Source: an uncultured Oscillospiraceae bacterium | GTDB lineage: Bacteria > Bacillota_A > Clostridia > Oscillospirales > Acutalibacteraceae | Length of the DNA stretch: 14,029 nucleotides | Assembly (NCBI GenBank): GCA_910589395.1 | Contig: CAJUTL010000052.1 | Location: 1-14,029 of the forward strand | Direction: 5' to 3' | Part shown: positions 8,091 through 13,899 of the stretch, piece after piece | Numbering within the stretch: the stretch's first letter is position 1 | Layout of the letters: each line of letters opens with the position of its first letter | The notes under the pieces: model-generated | Databases searched by the model: none | What the model was told of the DNA's origin: nothing | The model's input: the letters and a program-made list of their open reading frames with translations, nothing else | Translations under genes and position numbers: made by a program

Positions 8091-8130
8091 AAAAACGACA
8101 AGCCTCTAGTGAAGCTTGTCGTTTTTGTAG
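8091..8130. terminator. Intrinsic terminator after rhaD
   Basis: A perfect 13-bp inverted repeat (8091-8103 with 8114-8126) with a 10-base loop. The outer arms are five A and five T residues, giving a T-run after the stem on either strand. It lies 55 bases after the rhaD stop and probably ends the rhamnose operon. Confidence 0.92.
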
Positions 8131-8221
8131 TTCCGATGCAAAAAGGATAGCGATGAAGGACCGTAGTTAAAAATGCAGAAAAATCCTGTGAAGTGGATAC
8201 GAAAAAGATATACCGGCGCGG

Positions 8222-8259
8222 AAAAAAGTTCGCGCGCCCAGCAAGCCTGAGTGCGCGAA
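8222..8259 (-). terminator. Intrinsic terminator of the tRNA-Ser transcript
   Basis: On the minus strand a 7-bp GC-rich stem (complement of 8253-8259 with 8229-8235) is followed after one base by six T residues (complement of 8222-8227). It lies about 20-50 bases past the tRNA 3' end. Between it and the rhaD terminator (8131-8221) I see no feature. Confidence 0.8.
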
Positions 8260-8265
8260 TTAAGT

Positions 8266-8280
8266 GCAGCGTCACGCTGC
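8266..8280 (-). other. Perfect hairpin abutting the tRNA-Ser 3' end
   Basis: GCAGCG and CGCTGC form a 6-bp stem with a 3-base loop, and the first base of the hairpin directly follows the encoded CCA of the tRNA with no spacer. It has no T-run of its own, so it is not a classical terminator; the terminator lies further on. A role in 3'-end trimming is possible but is inference. Confidence 0.6.
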
Positions 8281-8369
8281 TGGCGGAAGCGGTGGGATTC
8301 GAACCCACGGTACCGTGAGGTACAACTGATTTCGAGTCAGTCCCGTTATGACCACTTCGATACGCTTCC
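8281..8369 (-). tRNA. tRNA-Ser, anticodon CGA
   Basis: An 89-nt class II tRNA with encoded CCA (complement of 8281-8283). On the minus strand the acceptor arms GGAAGCG and CGCTTCC pair perfectly and the discriminator base is G. The anticodon stem ACTGA/TCAGT encloses the loop CTCGAAA with anticodon CGA (complement of 8332-8334), reading codon UCG. A long variable arm (GTACC/GGTAC stem), typical of tRNA-Ser, precedes a T arm GTGGG-TTCGAAT-CCCAC. It is encoded alone, with its own promoter and terminator. I assign it by reading the cloverleaf; no tRNA program was run. Confidence 0.97.
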
Positions 8370-8446
8370 GGATTATTTTGGAAAGCTTTTTTGCTTTCCT
8401 CTTTAACAGAGCTTTTGCCTCTTTTTTCGGAAGAGACAACGATGTT

Positions 8447-8475
8447 ATTCTAGCCCGGAAGGGTGAAAAAGTCAA
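8447..8475 (-). promoter_or_regulatory. Promoter of tRNA-Ser
   Basis: On the minus strand TTGACT (complement of 8470-8475), a 17-bp spacer and TAGAAT (complement of 8447-8452) match the consensus at 5 of 6 in both elements. The transcript would begin about 70 bases before the tRNA. The leader holds a perfect 7-bp hairpin with a six-A loop (complement of 8380-8399), possibly a processing landmark. Confidence 0.8.
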
Positions 8476-8492
8476 GTATTTTCCGCAAAAGG

Positions 8493-8522
8493 TTGACACA
8501 TATGGGGGATTGAGGGTACAAT
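8493..8522 (+). promoter_or_regulatory. Promoter of the substrate-binding lipoprotein gene
   Basis: A perfect -35 TTGACA (8493-8498) and TACAAT (8517-8522) are separated by 18 bp. The start point would be near 8529, giving a leader of about 78 bases to the ATG at 8607. The two -35 boxes of this promoter and the divergent tRNA-Ser promoter are only 17 bp apart. Confidence 0.8.
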
Positions 8523-8606
8523 ATGACAGGTAAACGAAAAATTCGACAGGATTGTTTCGCCTTTTGGCGGAGCAATTCATTTTCACGGAAAGGGAGTTGA
8601 TTTCCG

Positions 8607-9821
8607 ATGAAGCGAAAAATCATTGCTGCAGTATTGTGCGTGCTGCTTATATGCGCCTTTGCCGGTTGTTCTCAGGTGAAGGATATGGTACAGGGGGGAA
8701 CCGCCGTCGGTGAATACCCTGTGGAGGTAGGCGGCGTGACGATCTCCGGAAAGCCCCAGAAAGCGGTAGTGCTGTCTCCCAGCCTGGCTGATGTGCTGTT
8801 GGCTTTGGGGTATGAGACCCAGTTGGCGGCGGGCAGTGAGGAATGCACCCAGGAAAGTTTGCGCTCTTTGACAAAAATAGACGGCAGAGATCCTCAGGCG
8901 GTGATCGGCCTGTCCCCCGACCTGGTGCTGGCAGATTCCTTCAGCGACGATATGGCGAACGCGCTGCGTGACGCCAATATTCCCATGCTGGCCCTGACTC
9001 CCGCTACGGATCGGGAGGATTTTGAGCGGCTGTATGCTGAAGTCGCTTTGGCCTTTGCCGGCGGCGGTGCGGGAGAAGAGGCCGGAGTGCAGGGCGCTCA
9101 GGGCATTTTCACCACTCTGGACGATATCAACCGCATTGTTCCCAAGGAAAAAGTGGCTACCGCCTGCTATTTATACGACTTAAACGGCTCGGCCGTGACC
9201 GGGGACATGTTTGGCAGTGTCATTATGAGCTATGCCGGTGTGACCAACGTGTTCAAAAGCCTCAGCGGCGGTTCCTACGATTTCGAGAGCCTGCGAATTT
9301 CAAATCCCGATACGATTTTCTGTGTGCCGGGCCTTGCGGAGCAGATCCGGCAGGATCAGCGCTTTGAAAATTTTCAGGCGGTACAAAATAACAAGATCTT
9401 TGAGCTGGAGCCCAGCCTGATGGAGTGGCAGGGACGCACGATCGTGACCAGCGCTTATGAGATCAGTGCCGCCTGCTTCCCGGAGCTTTTGGAAAATAAT
9501 TCCATGACAGTGACAGACCCTACCTCCGGGATCGAATCGGCGGTAAGCTCTGTGATGGCCAGCTCCGGGCTGGAGACAGATACCACCAATTATGAGACCC
9601 TTCAGCAGGGCGACCAAAACGAAGAGGTACTGAAATTACAGACCCGGCTGGATACGCTGGGGTATTTGGATACAGAATACGACGGACATTATGGGGAGTA
9701 TACCGCCCAGTGTGTCAGTGAATTCCAGCAGGCAAACGGCCTGGAGGAAACGGGAATTGCCGATGCCGAAACCCAGCGCAAGCTTTATGCCAAGGATGCG
9801 AAGTCCAAGAATGCGGAATGA
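8607..9821 (+). CDS. Lipoprotein: substrate-binding (BtuF/FhuD-like) domain fused to a peptidoglycan-binding domain
   Basis: Predicted extracytoplasmic lipoprotein of 404 aa. A positively charged N-terminus (MKRK), a hydrophobic segment (residues 5-19) and the lipobox FAGC with Cys21 indicate a type II signal peptide. Residues about 37-298 resemble the helical-backbone periplasmic-binding fold of metal-chelate ABC transporters (BtuF, FhuD, TroA group): YPVEVGGVTISGKPQKAVVL, then PSLADVLLALGYE, IGLSPDLVLA, and VQNNKIFELEP. An acidic, Ser/Thr-rich linker (about 300-328) leads to a PG_binding_1-like module at about 330-395 (LQQGDQNEEVLKLQTRLDTLGYL, split here as LQQGDQNEEVLK and LQTRLDTLGYL, then FQQANGL and GIADAETQRKLY). 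The ligand cannot be read from the sequence. No ABC permease or ATPase gene lies beside it, so it may work with a distant transporter or as a wall-anchored binder. The ribosome binding site (GGAAAGGGAG) is about 10 bases from the ATG. Single-gene unit with its own promoter and terminator. Confidence 0.85.
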   Translation: MKRKIIAAVLCVLLICAFAGCSQVKDMVQGGTAVGEYPVEVGGVTISGKPQKAVVLSPSLADVLLALGYETQLAAGSEECTQESLRSLTKIDGRDPQAVIGLSPDLVLADSFSDDMANALRDANIPMLALTPATDREDFERLYAEVALAFAGGGAGEEAGVQGAQGIFTTLDDINRIVPKEKVATACYLYDLNGSAVTGDMFGSVIMSYAGVTNVFKSLSGGSYDFESLRISNPDTIFCVPGLAEQIRQDQRFENFQAVQNNKIFELEPSLMEWQGRTIVTSAYEISAACFPELLENNSMTVTDPTSGIESAVSSVMASSGLETDTTNYETLQQGDQNEEVLKLQTRLDTLGYLDTEYDGHYGEYTAQCVSEFQQANGLEETGIADAETQRKLYAKDAKSKNAE

Positions 9822-9885
9822 CGTGATGGGCTTTTGTCTTCCCTAAAAAGCCGGATTTCAGCAGTATAGCCACAAAAGCAAAGAG

Positions 9886-9922
9886 CGGCCGCTGAGAGAT
9901 TTCTCAGGGCCGTTTCCTTTTG
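9886..9922 (+). terminator. Intrinsic terminator after the lipoprotein gene
   Basis: An 11-bp stem with one bulged G (9886-9897 with 9901-9911) is followed by TTTCCTTTT. A weaker 7-bp hairpin without a T-run (9829-9835 with 9846-9852) lies upstream, right after the stop codon. Confidence 0.82.
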
Positions 9923-9933
9923 TGAAATGCCGC

Positions 9934-9962
9934 TTTACTTTGCTTTTTGGGTAGTGTATAAT
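9934..9962 (+). promoter_or_regulatory. Promoter of the MATE-EamA-nagB operon
   Basis: TTTACT (9934-9939), a 17-bp spacer and a perfect TATAAT (9957-9962). The start point would fall near 9969, inside the first arm of a hairpin (9965-9974 with 9982-9991), so the mRNA would begin with a stem-loop just ahead of the ribosome binding site. Confidence 0.78.
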
Positions 9963-10005
9963 GGCCTCACAGAGACTTTTGCTCTGTGGGGAAAAGGAGA
10001 AGGGT

Positions 10006-11406
10006 ATGTCAGTTTTTACAAAGGATAAAACGTTTTATCGAAGCCTTATCACCTTGGCGATTCCGATCTCTTTGCAAAATTTGATCACCTTCGCGGTGAA
10101 TTTCGCGGATAATCTGATGATCGGCTCTCTGGGGGATAACGCCATTTCCGGCGTATATGTGGGGAACCAGATGCAAACGGTGCTGCAAATGTTTGTAGCG
10201 GGCATTGAAGGCGCGATCCTGATTTTGGCGGCTCAGTATTGGGGAAAAAAAGATACGGGAAGCATTCGTAAGGTAGTATCCGTTGGAATGAAATTTGCCT
10301 TGGGCGTTGGGATCGTTACAACGCTTGCGGCGGCACTGTTTCCTGATTTTTTGATCCGGATCTTCACTTCCGAGCCCGGGGTGATCAAAGAGGGCGCGGC
10401 CTATTTGCAGATCGTGGGTTTTTCCTATTTGTTCTTTTGTGTGGCCCAGGTGATGATCGCCTCCATGCGCAGTGTAGAAACGGCGAAGATCGGCCTGTAC
10501 ATATCCCTGATGACCTTGGTAGTCAATATTTCCCTGAACTATCTGTTGATTTTTGGTAAGCTGGGCTTTCCGGCCATGGGAGTTCGGGGCGCTGCCATTG
10601 CCACGCTGATTTCCCGTATTTTGGAGATGCTGGTGAGCCTGATCTATGTATTCGCGGTAGATAAAAAGCTGCGCTTCGGTTTTCGCGATCTGCTTCATAC
10701 AGACCGGCAGCTCTTAAAGGATTTTGTGCGCTATGGGCTGCCCATTATCGGCGGCCAGGTGGTGTGGTCCGTCAATATGCTGGCGAACACAAAGATCCTG
10801 GGCTCTTACAGCGCCGGAGTCATTGCCGCTACCAGTATTTCCGGTATGCTTCACAATTTGATCTATGTATGGGTCACCGGGCTTGCTTCCGCCGTAGGGA
10901 TCATTACCGGCAAGACTGTGGGGGCCGGGAAGTATGACCTGATGAAAGAATATTCTAAAACAGTGCAAATGCTGTTTCTCATTGTGGGCCTGATCTCCGG
11001 CGGGGTAGTGTTCCTGTTCCGGGACGGCTTTATTGGGCTTTACAATGCCAGCCCGGAGGCACAGGCTTTCTCCCGGCAGTTTATCAACGTGATGTCTGTT
11101 ACCGTGATCGGCTCCTGCTACCAGATGCCGTGCCTTTTCGGCTTGGTGAAATCCGGGGGCGATATTTCCTTTGTCTTTAAGATGGACACTGTGTTTGTGT
11201 TTTTGGTGGTGCTGCCCTCGGCGCTGCTCTGCCAATATTTGGGCGCGGCTCCCTGGGTGGTATTCGCCGCTTTGAAGTGCGACCAGATCTTGAAATGCTT
11301 TGTGGCCCTGGTAAAAATCAACCGCTATAACTGGATGAAAAATCTGACCAGAGACAGCGGAGAAGCCGGAAAGCCCTTGGAAGAAGGAGAGGGTCTGCCT
11401 GGATAA
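10006..11406 (+). CDS. MATE family multidrug/toxin exporter
   Basis: Predicted inner-membrane antiporter exporting small, often cationic, compounds with Na+ or H+ inflow; substrate unknown. The 466-aa protein has about twelve hydrophobic segments in two similar halves. The N-terminal half begins LITLAIPISLQNLITFAVNF (14-33) and holds MIGSLGDNAISG (38-49) and FVAGIEGAILILAAQYWG (63-80). The family segment GKLGFPAMGVRGAAIATLI lies at about 184-202. The second half starts at GLPIIGGQVVW (244-254), with GLASAVGIITGKTVGAG at about 292-308. The start at ATG 10006 follows AAAAGGAGAAGGG; a longer in-frame ATG at 9961 lies inside the -10 box and is rejected. The downstream EamA frame overlaps its last codons, which suggests translational coupling. 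This gene is more AT-rich in its codons than the rhamnose operon. Confidence 0.93.
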   Translation: MSVFTKDKTFYRSLITLAIPISLQNLITFAVNFADNLMIGSLGDNAISGVYVGNQMQTVLQMFVAGIEGAILILAAQYWGKKDTGSIRKVVSVGMKFALGVGIVTTLAAALFPDFLIRIFTSEPGVIKEGAAYLQIVGFSYLFFCVAQVMIASMRSVETAKIGLYISLMTLVVNISLNYLLIFGKLGFPAMGVRGAAIATLISRILEMLVSLIYVFAVDKKLRFGFRDLLHTDRQLLKDFVRYGLPIIGGQVVWSVNMLANTKILGSYSAGVIAATSISGMLHNLIYVWVTGLASAVGIITGKTVGAGKYDLMKEYSKTVQMLFLIVGLISGGVVFLFRDGFIGLYNASPEAQAFSRQFINVMSVTVIGSCYQMPCLFGLVKSGGDISFVFKMDTVFVFLVVLPSALLCQYLGAAPWVVFAALKCDQILKCFVALVKINRYNWMKNLTRDSGEAGKPLEEGEGLPG

Positions 11407-12379
11407 GCGTAAATTTCCCCTTGGCGGGATATTTCTGGGACTGGCGGCCTTTATTTGGGGCACCGCCTTTGTGGCCCAAAGCGTGGGAATGGAGCGTCTG
11501 GGGCCCTGTGCCTTTAACGCGGCCCGAAGTCTGATCGGTGGCATTGCTCTGCTGCCCGCCGCCCTGATTTCTCTTCGCCTGGAAAGAAAAGGGGAGAAAG
11601 AGGGATCTTCGGGAATAAAATACTCTCTTGGAAAGCGGTATGCGCCGCTGTGGAAAAACGGCCTCCTTTGCGGGAGTTTACTGGGAATAGCCAGTCTTTT
11701 CCAGCAGACAGGGCTGCAGACAGTCAGCTCTGGAAAAGCAGGTTTTCTGACAGCCCTTTATATCGTGCTGGTGCCGGTGCTGGGATGCCTGTCCGGCAAA
11801 CGGCCTGATGGAAAGCTTTGGGTGGCAGTGCTTCTGGCGTTTTCCGGGATCTGGTTTTTAAGTGTTGGGGAAGAAAGCTTTTCCATTGCGCCCGGAGATC
11901 TGTTGGTCATGGTCAGTTCTCTGTTTTTCTCCTTTCATATTCTGGCGGTGGAACGTGCCACGCGGCACTGTAACGGAGTTGCGCTTTCCTGCATTCAATT
12001 TTTTGTGGCTGGTCTGCTTTCTTTTGTGCCGACCTTGCTTTTGGAAGAGCCCCGGTGGAGCGATCTGCTCAGCGCCTGGGGGCCGCTGCTGTATACCGGC
12101 GTGCTTTCCAGCGGTGTGGCTTATACCTTTCAGATCCTGGGGCAAAAGACCACGAAGGCCACGGTGGCTTCCCTGATCCTCAGCCTGGAATCTGTTTTTG
12201 CGGTGCTGGCAGGCTGGGTGGTGTTAGGGGACGTTTTGCTGCCAAGAGAGTTCTTGGGCTGTGTGCTGGTGTTCGGCGCTGTGATCCTGGCCCAGCTGCC
12301 GGGGAAAAAGCGGGTAGTAGGATCGAAGGCGAAGTCTTGCCTTAAAATAACAAAGCGAAAGGAATCGGGAAAATTATGA
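11399..12379 (+). CDS. EamA/DMT family transporter with a probable CTG start
   Basis: Predicted ten-helix inner-membrane carrier of the drug/metabolite transporter superfamily; substrate unknown. With the proposed start the protein is 326 aa and holds two EamA repeats (about residues 9-156 and 165-301). The first contains FIWGTAFVAQSVGMERLGP and FNAARSL, a typical DMT opening; the second contains LLYTGVLSSGVAYTFQ and LSLESVFAVLAGWVVLGD. No ATG, GTG or TTG occurs in frame between the preceding stop (11345) and GTG 11471, and starting at 11471 (residue 25) would remove most of the first helix. CTG 11399 lies 9 bases after an AAGGAG site (11384-11389), and the protein would begin (M)DKRKFPLGG as relatives do. 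It overlaps the MATE stop by 8 bases and the nagB start by 4 (ATGA). The basic tail (about 302-326) also carries the nagB ribosome binding site. The start is inference; the family is clear. Confidence 0.88.
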   Translation: MDKRKFPLGGIFLGLAAFIWGTAFVAQSVGMERLGPCAFNAARSLIGGIALLPAALISLRLERKGEKEGSSGIKYSLGKRYAPLWKNGLLCGSLLGIASLFQQTGLQTVSSGKAGFLTALYIVLVPVLGCLSGKRPDGKLWVAVLLAFSGIWFLSVGEESFSIAPGDLLVMVSSLFFSFHILAVERATRHCNGVALSCIQFFVAGLLSFVPTLLLEEPRWSDLLSAWGPLLYTGVLSSGVAYTFQILGQKTTKATVASLILSLESVFAVLAGWVVLGDVLLPREFLGCVLVFGAVILAQLPGKKRVVGSKAKSCLKITKRKESGKL

Positions 12380-13083
12380 GAATCCTGGAAACAGAAAGCT
12401 ATGAAAAAATGAGCGCCCTTGCCGCCGGTATCATCGGAGCGCAGATCCTCTTGAAGCCGGACTGCGTGCTGGGCCTTGCCACAGGTTCCTCTCCCATCGG
12501 AACCTATCAGGAGTTAGTGAAGAACTGTGAAAAGGGAATTTTGGATTTTTCCAAGGTGCGCACGGTAAATCTGGACGAATACTGCGGTTTGACCCCGGAG
12601 AATCCTCAAAGCTACCGCTATTTTATGAATACCCATTTGTTCGATCATGTGAATATCCATAAGGAGCATACTTATCTGCCCGATGGCTCCGCCCCGGATA
12701 TAGAGAAGGAAGCGGAGCGCTATGAAAAATTGGTAGACAGCCTGGGCGGCGCTGATTTGCAGCTTTTGGGGATCGGCCACAATGGGCATATTGGCTTTAA
12801 TGAGCCCACCGACAGCTTCCCCCGGTATGTGCACCAGGTGGATCTCACGGAAAGTACCATTCAGGCCAACTCCCGTTTGTTTGACCGTGTTGAAGATGTT
12901 CCCACCAAGGCCATTACCATGGGCATCGGCACCATTATGAAGGCCTCCCGCATTCTCCTGATCGCCGGAGCAGACAAGAAGGAGATCATTCAGAAGGCCA
13001 TGTATGGTGAGATCACACCGCACGTTCCTGCCTCCGTGCTTCAGCTGCACAGAGATGTGACGGTCATTACTTGTAAAAACTGA
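12376..13083 (+). CDS. nagB: Glucosamine-6-phosphate deaminase
   Basis: Converts glucosamine-6-phosphate to fructose-6-phosphate and ammonia, the last step of amino-sugar catabolism, in the cytoplasm. The 235-aa protein is slightly shorter than B. subtilis NagB (about 242) because the C-terminus ends soon after VTVITCKN. The phosphate-binding loop GLATGSSP (33-40), the catalytic general base in NLDEYCG (Asp67), the GIGHNGHIGFNEP segment (132-144; Asn136, His138, Glu143) and TMGIGTIM (181-188) identify it. An Asn in place of the E. coli Asp141 is usual in short Firmicutes-type enzymes. Its ATG overlaps the EamA stop as ATGA, with AAAGGA about a dozen bases upstream, so it is translated from the exporter operon. 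No nagA or amino-sugar transporter is nearby, and no clear terminator follows it. Confidence 0.96.
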   Translation: MRILETESYEKMSALAAGIIGAQILLKPDCVLGLATGSSPIGTYQELVKNCEKGILDFSKVRTVNLDEYCGLTPENPQSYRYFMNTHLFDHVNIHKEHTYLPDGSAPDIEKEAERYEKLVDSLGGADLQLLGIGHNGHIGFNEPTDSFPRYVHQVDLTESTIQANSRLFDRVEDVPTKAITMGIGTIMKASRILLIAGADKKEIIQKAMYGEITPHVPASVLQLHRDVTVITCKN

Positions 13084-13134
13084 GCTAACACGTGTGTTGA
13101 CGTAGAGCGGCAAAAGATTTCACAAAGCAAACGC

Positions 13135-13164
13135 TTGACAGGCTCTGCTGCTATTTGCTAAAAT
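13135..13164 (+). promoter_or_regulatory. Promoter of the ECF S-component gene
   Basis: A perfect TTGACA (13135-13140) and TAAAAT (13159-13164) are 18 bp apart. The start point would be at about 13171, the first base of a chain of hairpins, leaving a leader of about 190 bases. Confidence 0.82.
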
Positions 13165-13170
13165 ATTGGT

Positions 13171-13362
13171 GCTTTGAAATCACGGTCAAAGGCCGCCAAG
13201 CGGCTGAAAGCTCCCCAGAAGGGGAAGCAGAGATCCGGTTCAGGCACTGGCACAGTCAAGAAAAGAAAAGCCACGAAGGCAAGCGGCGTCCCAGGGAAGG
13301 GGCCTTGTTTTCGCGGCTTTTTTGACTGCATATTTTTGGAAGAAAGGAAAGTGAATGTAGCT
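13171..13362 (+). promoter_or_regulatory. Structured 5' leader, candidate riboswitch or attenuator of unassigned class
   Basis: From the predicted start point the leader forms, in order, hairpin 1 (13172-13177 with 13186-13191, perfect 6 bp), hairpin 2 (13192-13196 with 13200-13204, perfect GC-rich 5 bp), hairpin 3 (GCTCCCC 13210-13216 with GGGG and AGC in 13221-13228, AGAA loop), an unpaired-looking stretch (about 13229-13252), and then a terminator-like hairpin. Hairpins 1 and 2 abut with no gap, which suggests coaxial stacking in a folded domain. The layout, aptamer-like domain then terminator then gene, is that of a transcription-attenuating riboswitch. I could not match it to the cobalamin, TPP, FMN, THF, preQ1, SAM, c-di-GMP or T-box consensus from memory. 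The gene downstream is a vitamin-type transporter subunit, so a vitamin or cofactor ligand is a natural guess. Confidence 0.55.
13266..13323 (+). terminator. Terminator-like hairpin inside the ECF S leader
   Basis: AAAAGCC (13266-13272) pairs with GGCTTTT (13315-13321), and CGAA (13274-13277) with TTCG (13310-13313), separated by one A-C mismatch; GGC (13278-13280) can pair with GCC (13302-13304). A run of six T residues ends the arm (13318-13323), 39 bases before the ATG. A further perfect 7-bp helix (CAGTCAA 13253-13259 with TTGACTG 13322-13328) can extend the stem over the T-run, so two folds may compete. Confidence 0.65.
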
Positions 13363-13899
13363 ATGTCAAAAACAAGAAAGTATGTGTGGGAAATGGTGAT
13401 CGCCGCCCTTTGTGTGGCGCTGGGGATCGTGCTGCCTGTGGCGGTGCACGGGATCCCCAATGCCGGAAGCGCCATTTTGCCGATGCATCTGCCGGTTTTG
13501 CTCTGCGGCCTGCTCTGCGGCCCAGCCTATGGACTTGCCTGCGGAATCCTGACGCCGCTGCTGTCCAGCCTGATCACCTCAATGCCCCCGGCGGCGGTTT
13601 TGCCCAGCATGATCTGCGAGCTGGCCGTATACGGCTTTGCGGCCGGACTGCTGATTCTGGTGATACGCACCGGTTCTCAAATTGCCAACGTGTATCTCTC
13701 TCTCATAGGCGCCATGCTCATCGGCAGAGTGGTCTATGGCGCGGTGAACGCCCTGATCTTCCGGGCTGGAGAGTATTCCCTGGAAATGTGGTTCACCGCC
13801 TCCTTCGTCACCGCGCTGCCGGGTATCATTATCCAGCTGGTTTTGCTGCCGGTAGTTGTATTGGCGTTGCGCAAAGCAAAGCTTGCGTTTCAGCCGTAA
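13363..13899 (+). CDS. ECF transporter S component (substrate-binding membrane subunit), ligand unknown
   Basis: Predicted integral-membrane substrate-capture subunit of an energy-coupling-factor importer, which would work with shared EcfA/EcfA'/EcfT subunits encoded elsewhere. The 178-aa protein has about six hydrophobic segments. The first (about 10-29) holds ALCVALG, the small-residue pattern with which S components contact EcfT. HLPVLLCGLLCGPAYGLACG (42-61), LTPLLSSLITSMPPAAVLP (63-81) and ELAVYG (86-91) are of the type annotated simply as ECF transporter S component (DUF3816-like). The ATG at 13363 is chosen because relatives begin near SKTRKYVWEMVIAALC; the frame can be extended upstream to a TTG at 13174, but that stretch is Lys/Arg-rich, lies in the structured leader and lacks a ribosome binding site. 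The AAAGGA site lies about 14 bases from the ATG, somewhat far. The substrate is not readable; pantothenate, niacin or another vitamin are all possible. Confidence 0.87.
   Translation: MSKTRKYVWEMVIAALCVALGIVLPVAVHGIPNAGSAILPMHLPVLLCGLLCGPAYGLACGILTPLLSSLITSMPPAAVLPSMICELAVYGFAAGLLILVIRTGSQIANVYLSLIGAMLIGRVVYGAVNALIFRAGEYSLEMWFTASFVTALPGIIIQLVLLPVVVLALRKAKLAFQP

Noticed and set aside
7409..8308. A 299-codon minus-strand open frame across rhaD and the tRNA-Ser region
   Set aside because: It runs out of the tRNA gene, through two terminators and into rhaD antisense; no start signal or family similarity.
8348..8533. A small plus-strand open frame of 61 codons
   Set aside because: It overlaps the tRNA-Ser gene and its promoter on the opposite strand and lacks a ribosome binding site.
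13084..13134. Terminator after nagB (AACAC and GTGTT inverted repeat)
   Set aside because: The stem is only 4-5 bp and no T-run follows.
13171..13330. Cobalamin riboswitch
   Set aside because: Pieces such as GGTG and GGGAAGG occur, but the B12-box core and the paired GCCACTG element in proper order are not present. A divergent variant cannot be excluded without a covariance search.
13174..13362. N-terminal extension of the ECF S component by 63 residues, or an upstream leader peptide
   Set aside because: The start would be a TTG three bases after the predicted transcription start with no ribosome binding site. The extension is Lys/Arg-rich and coincides with the hairpin-rich leader.
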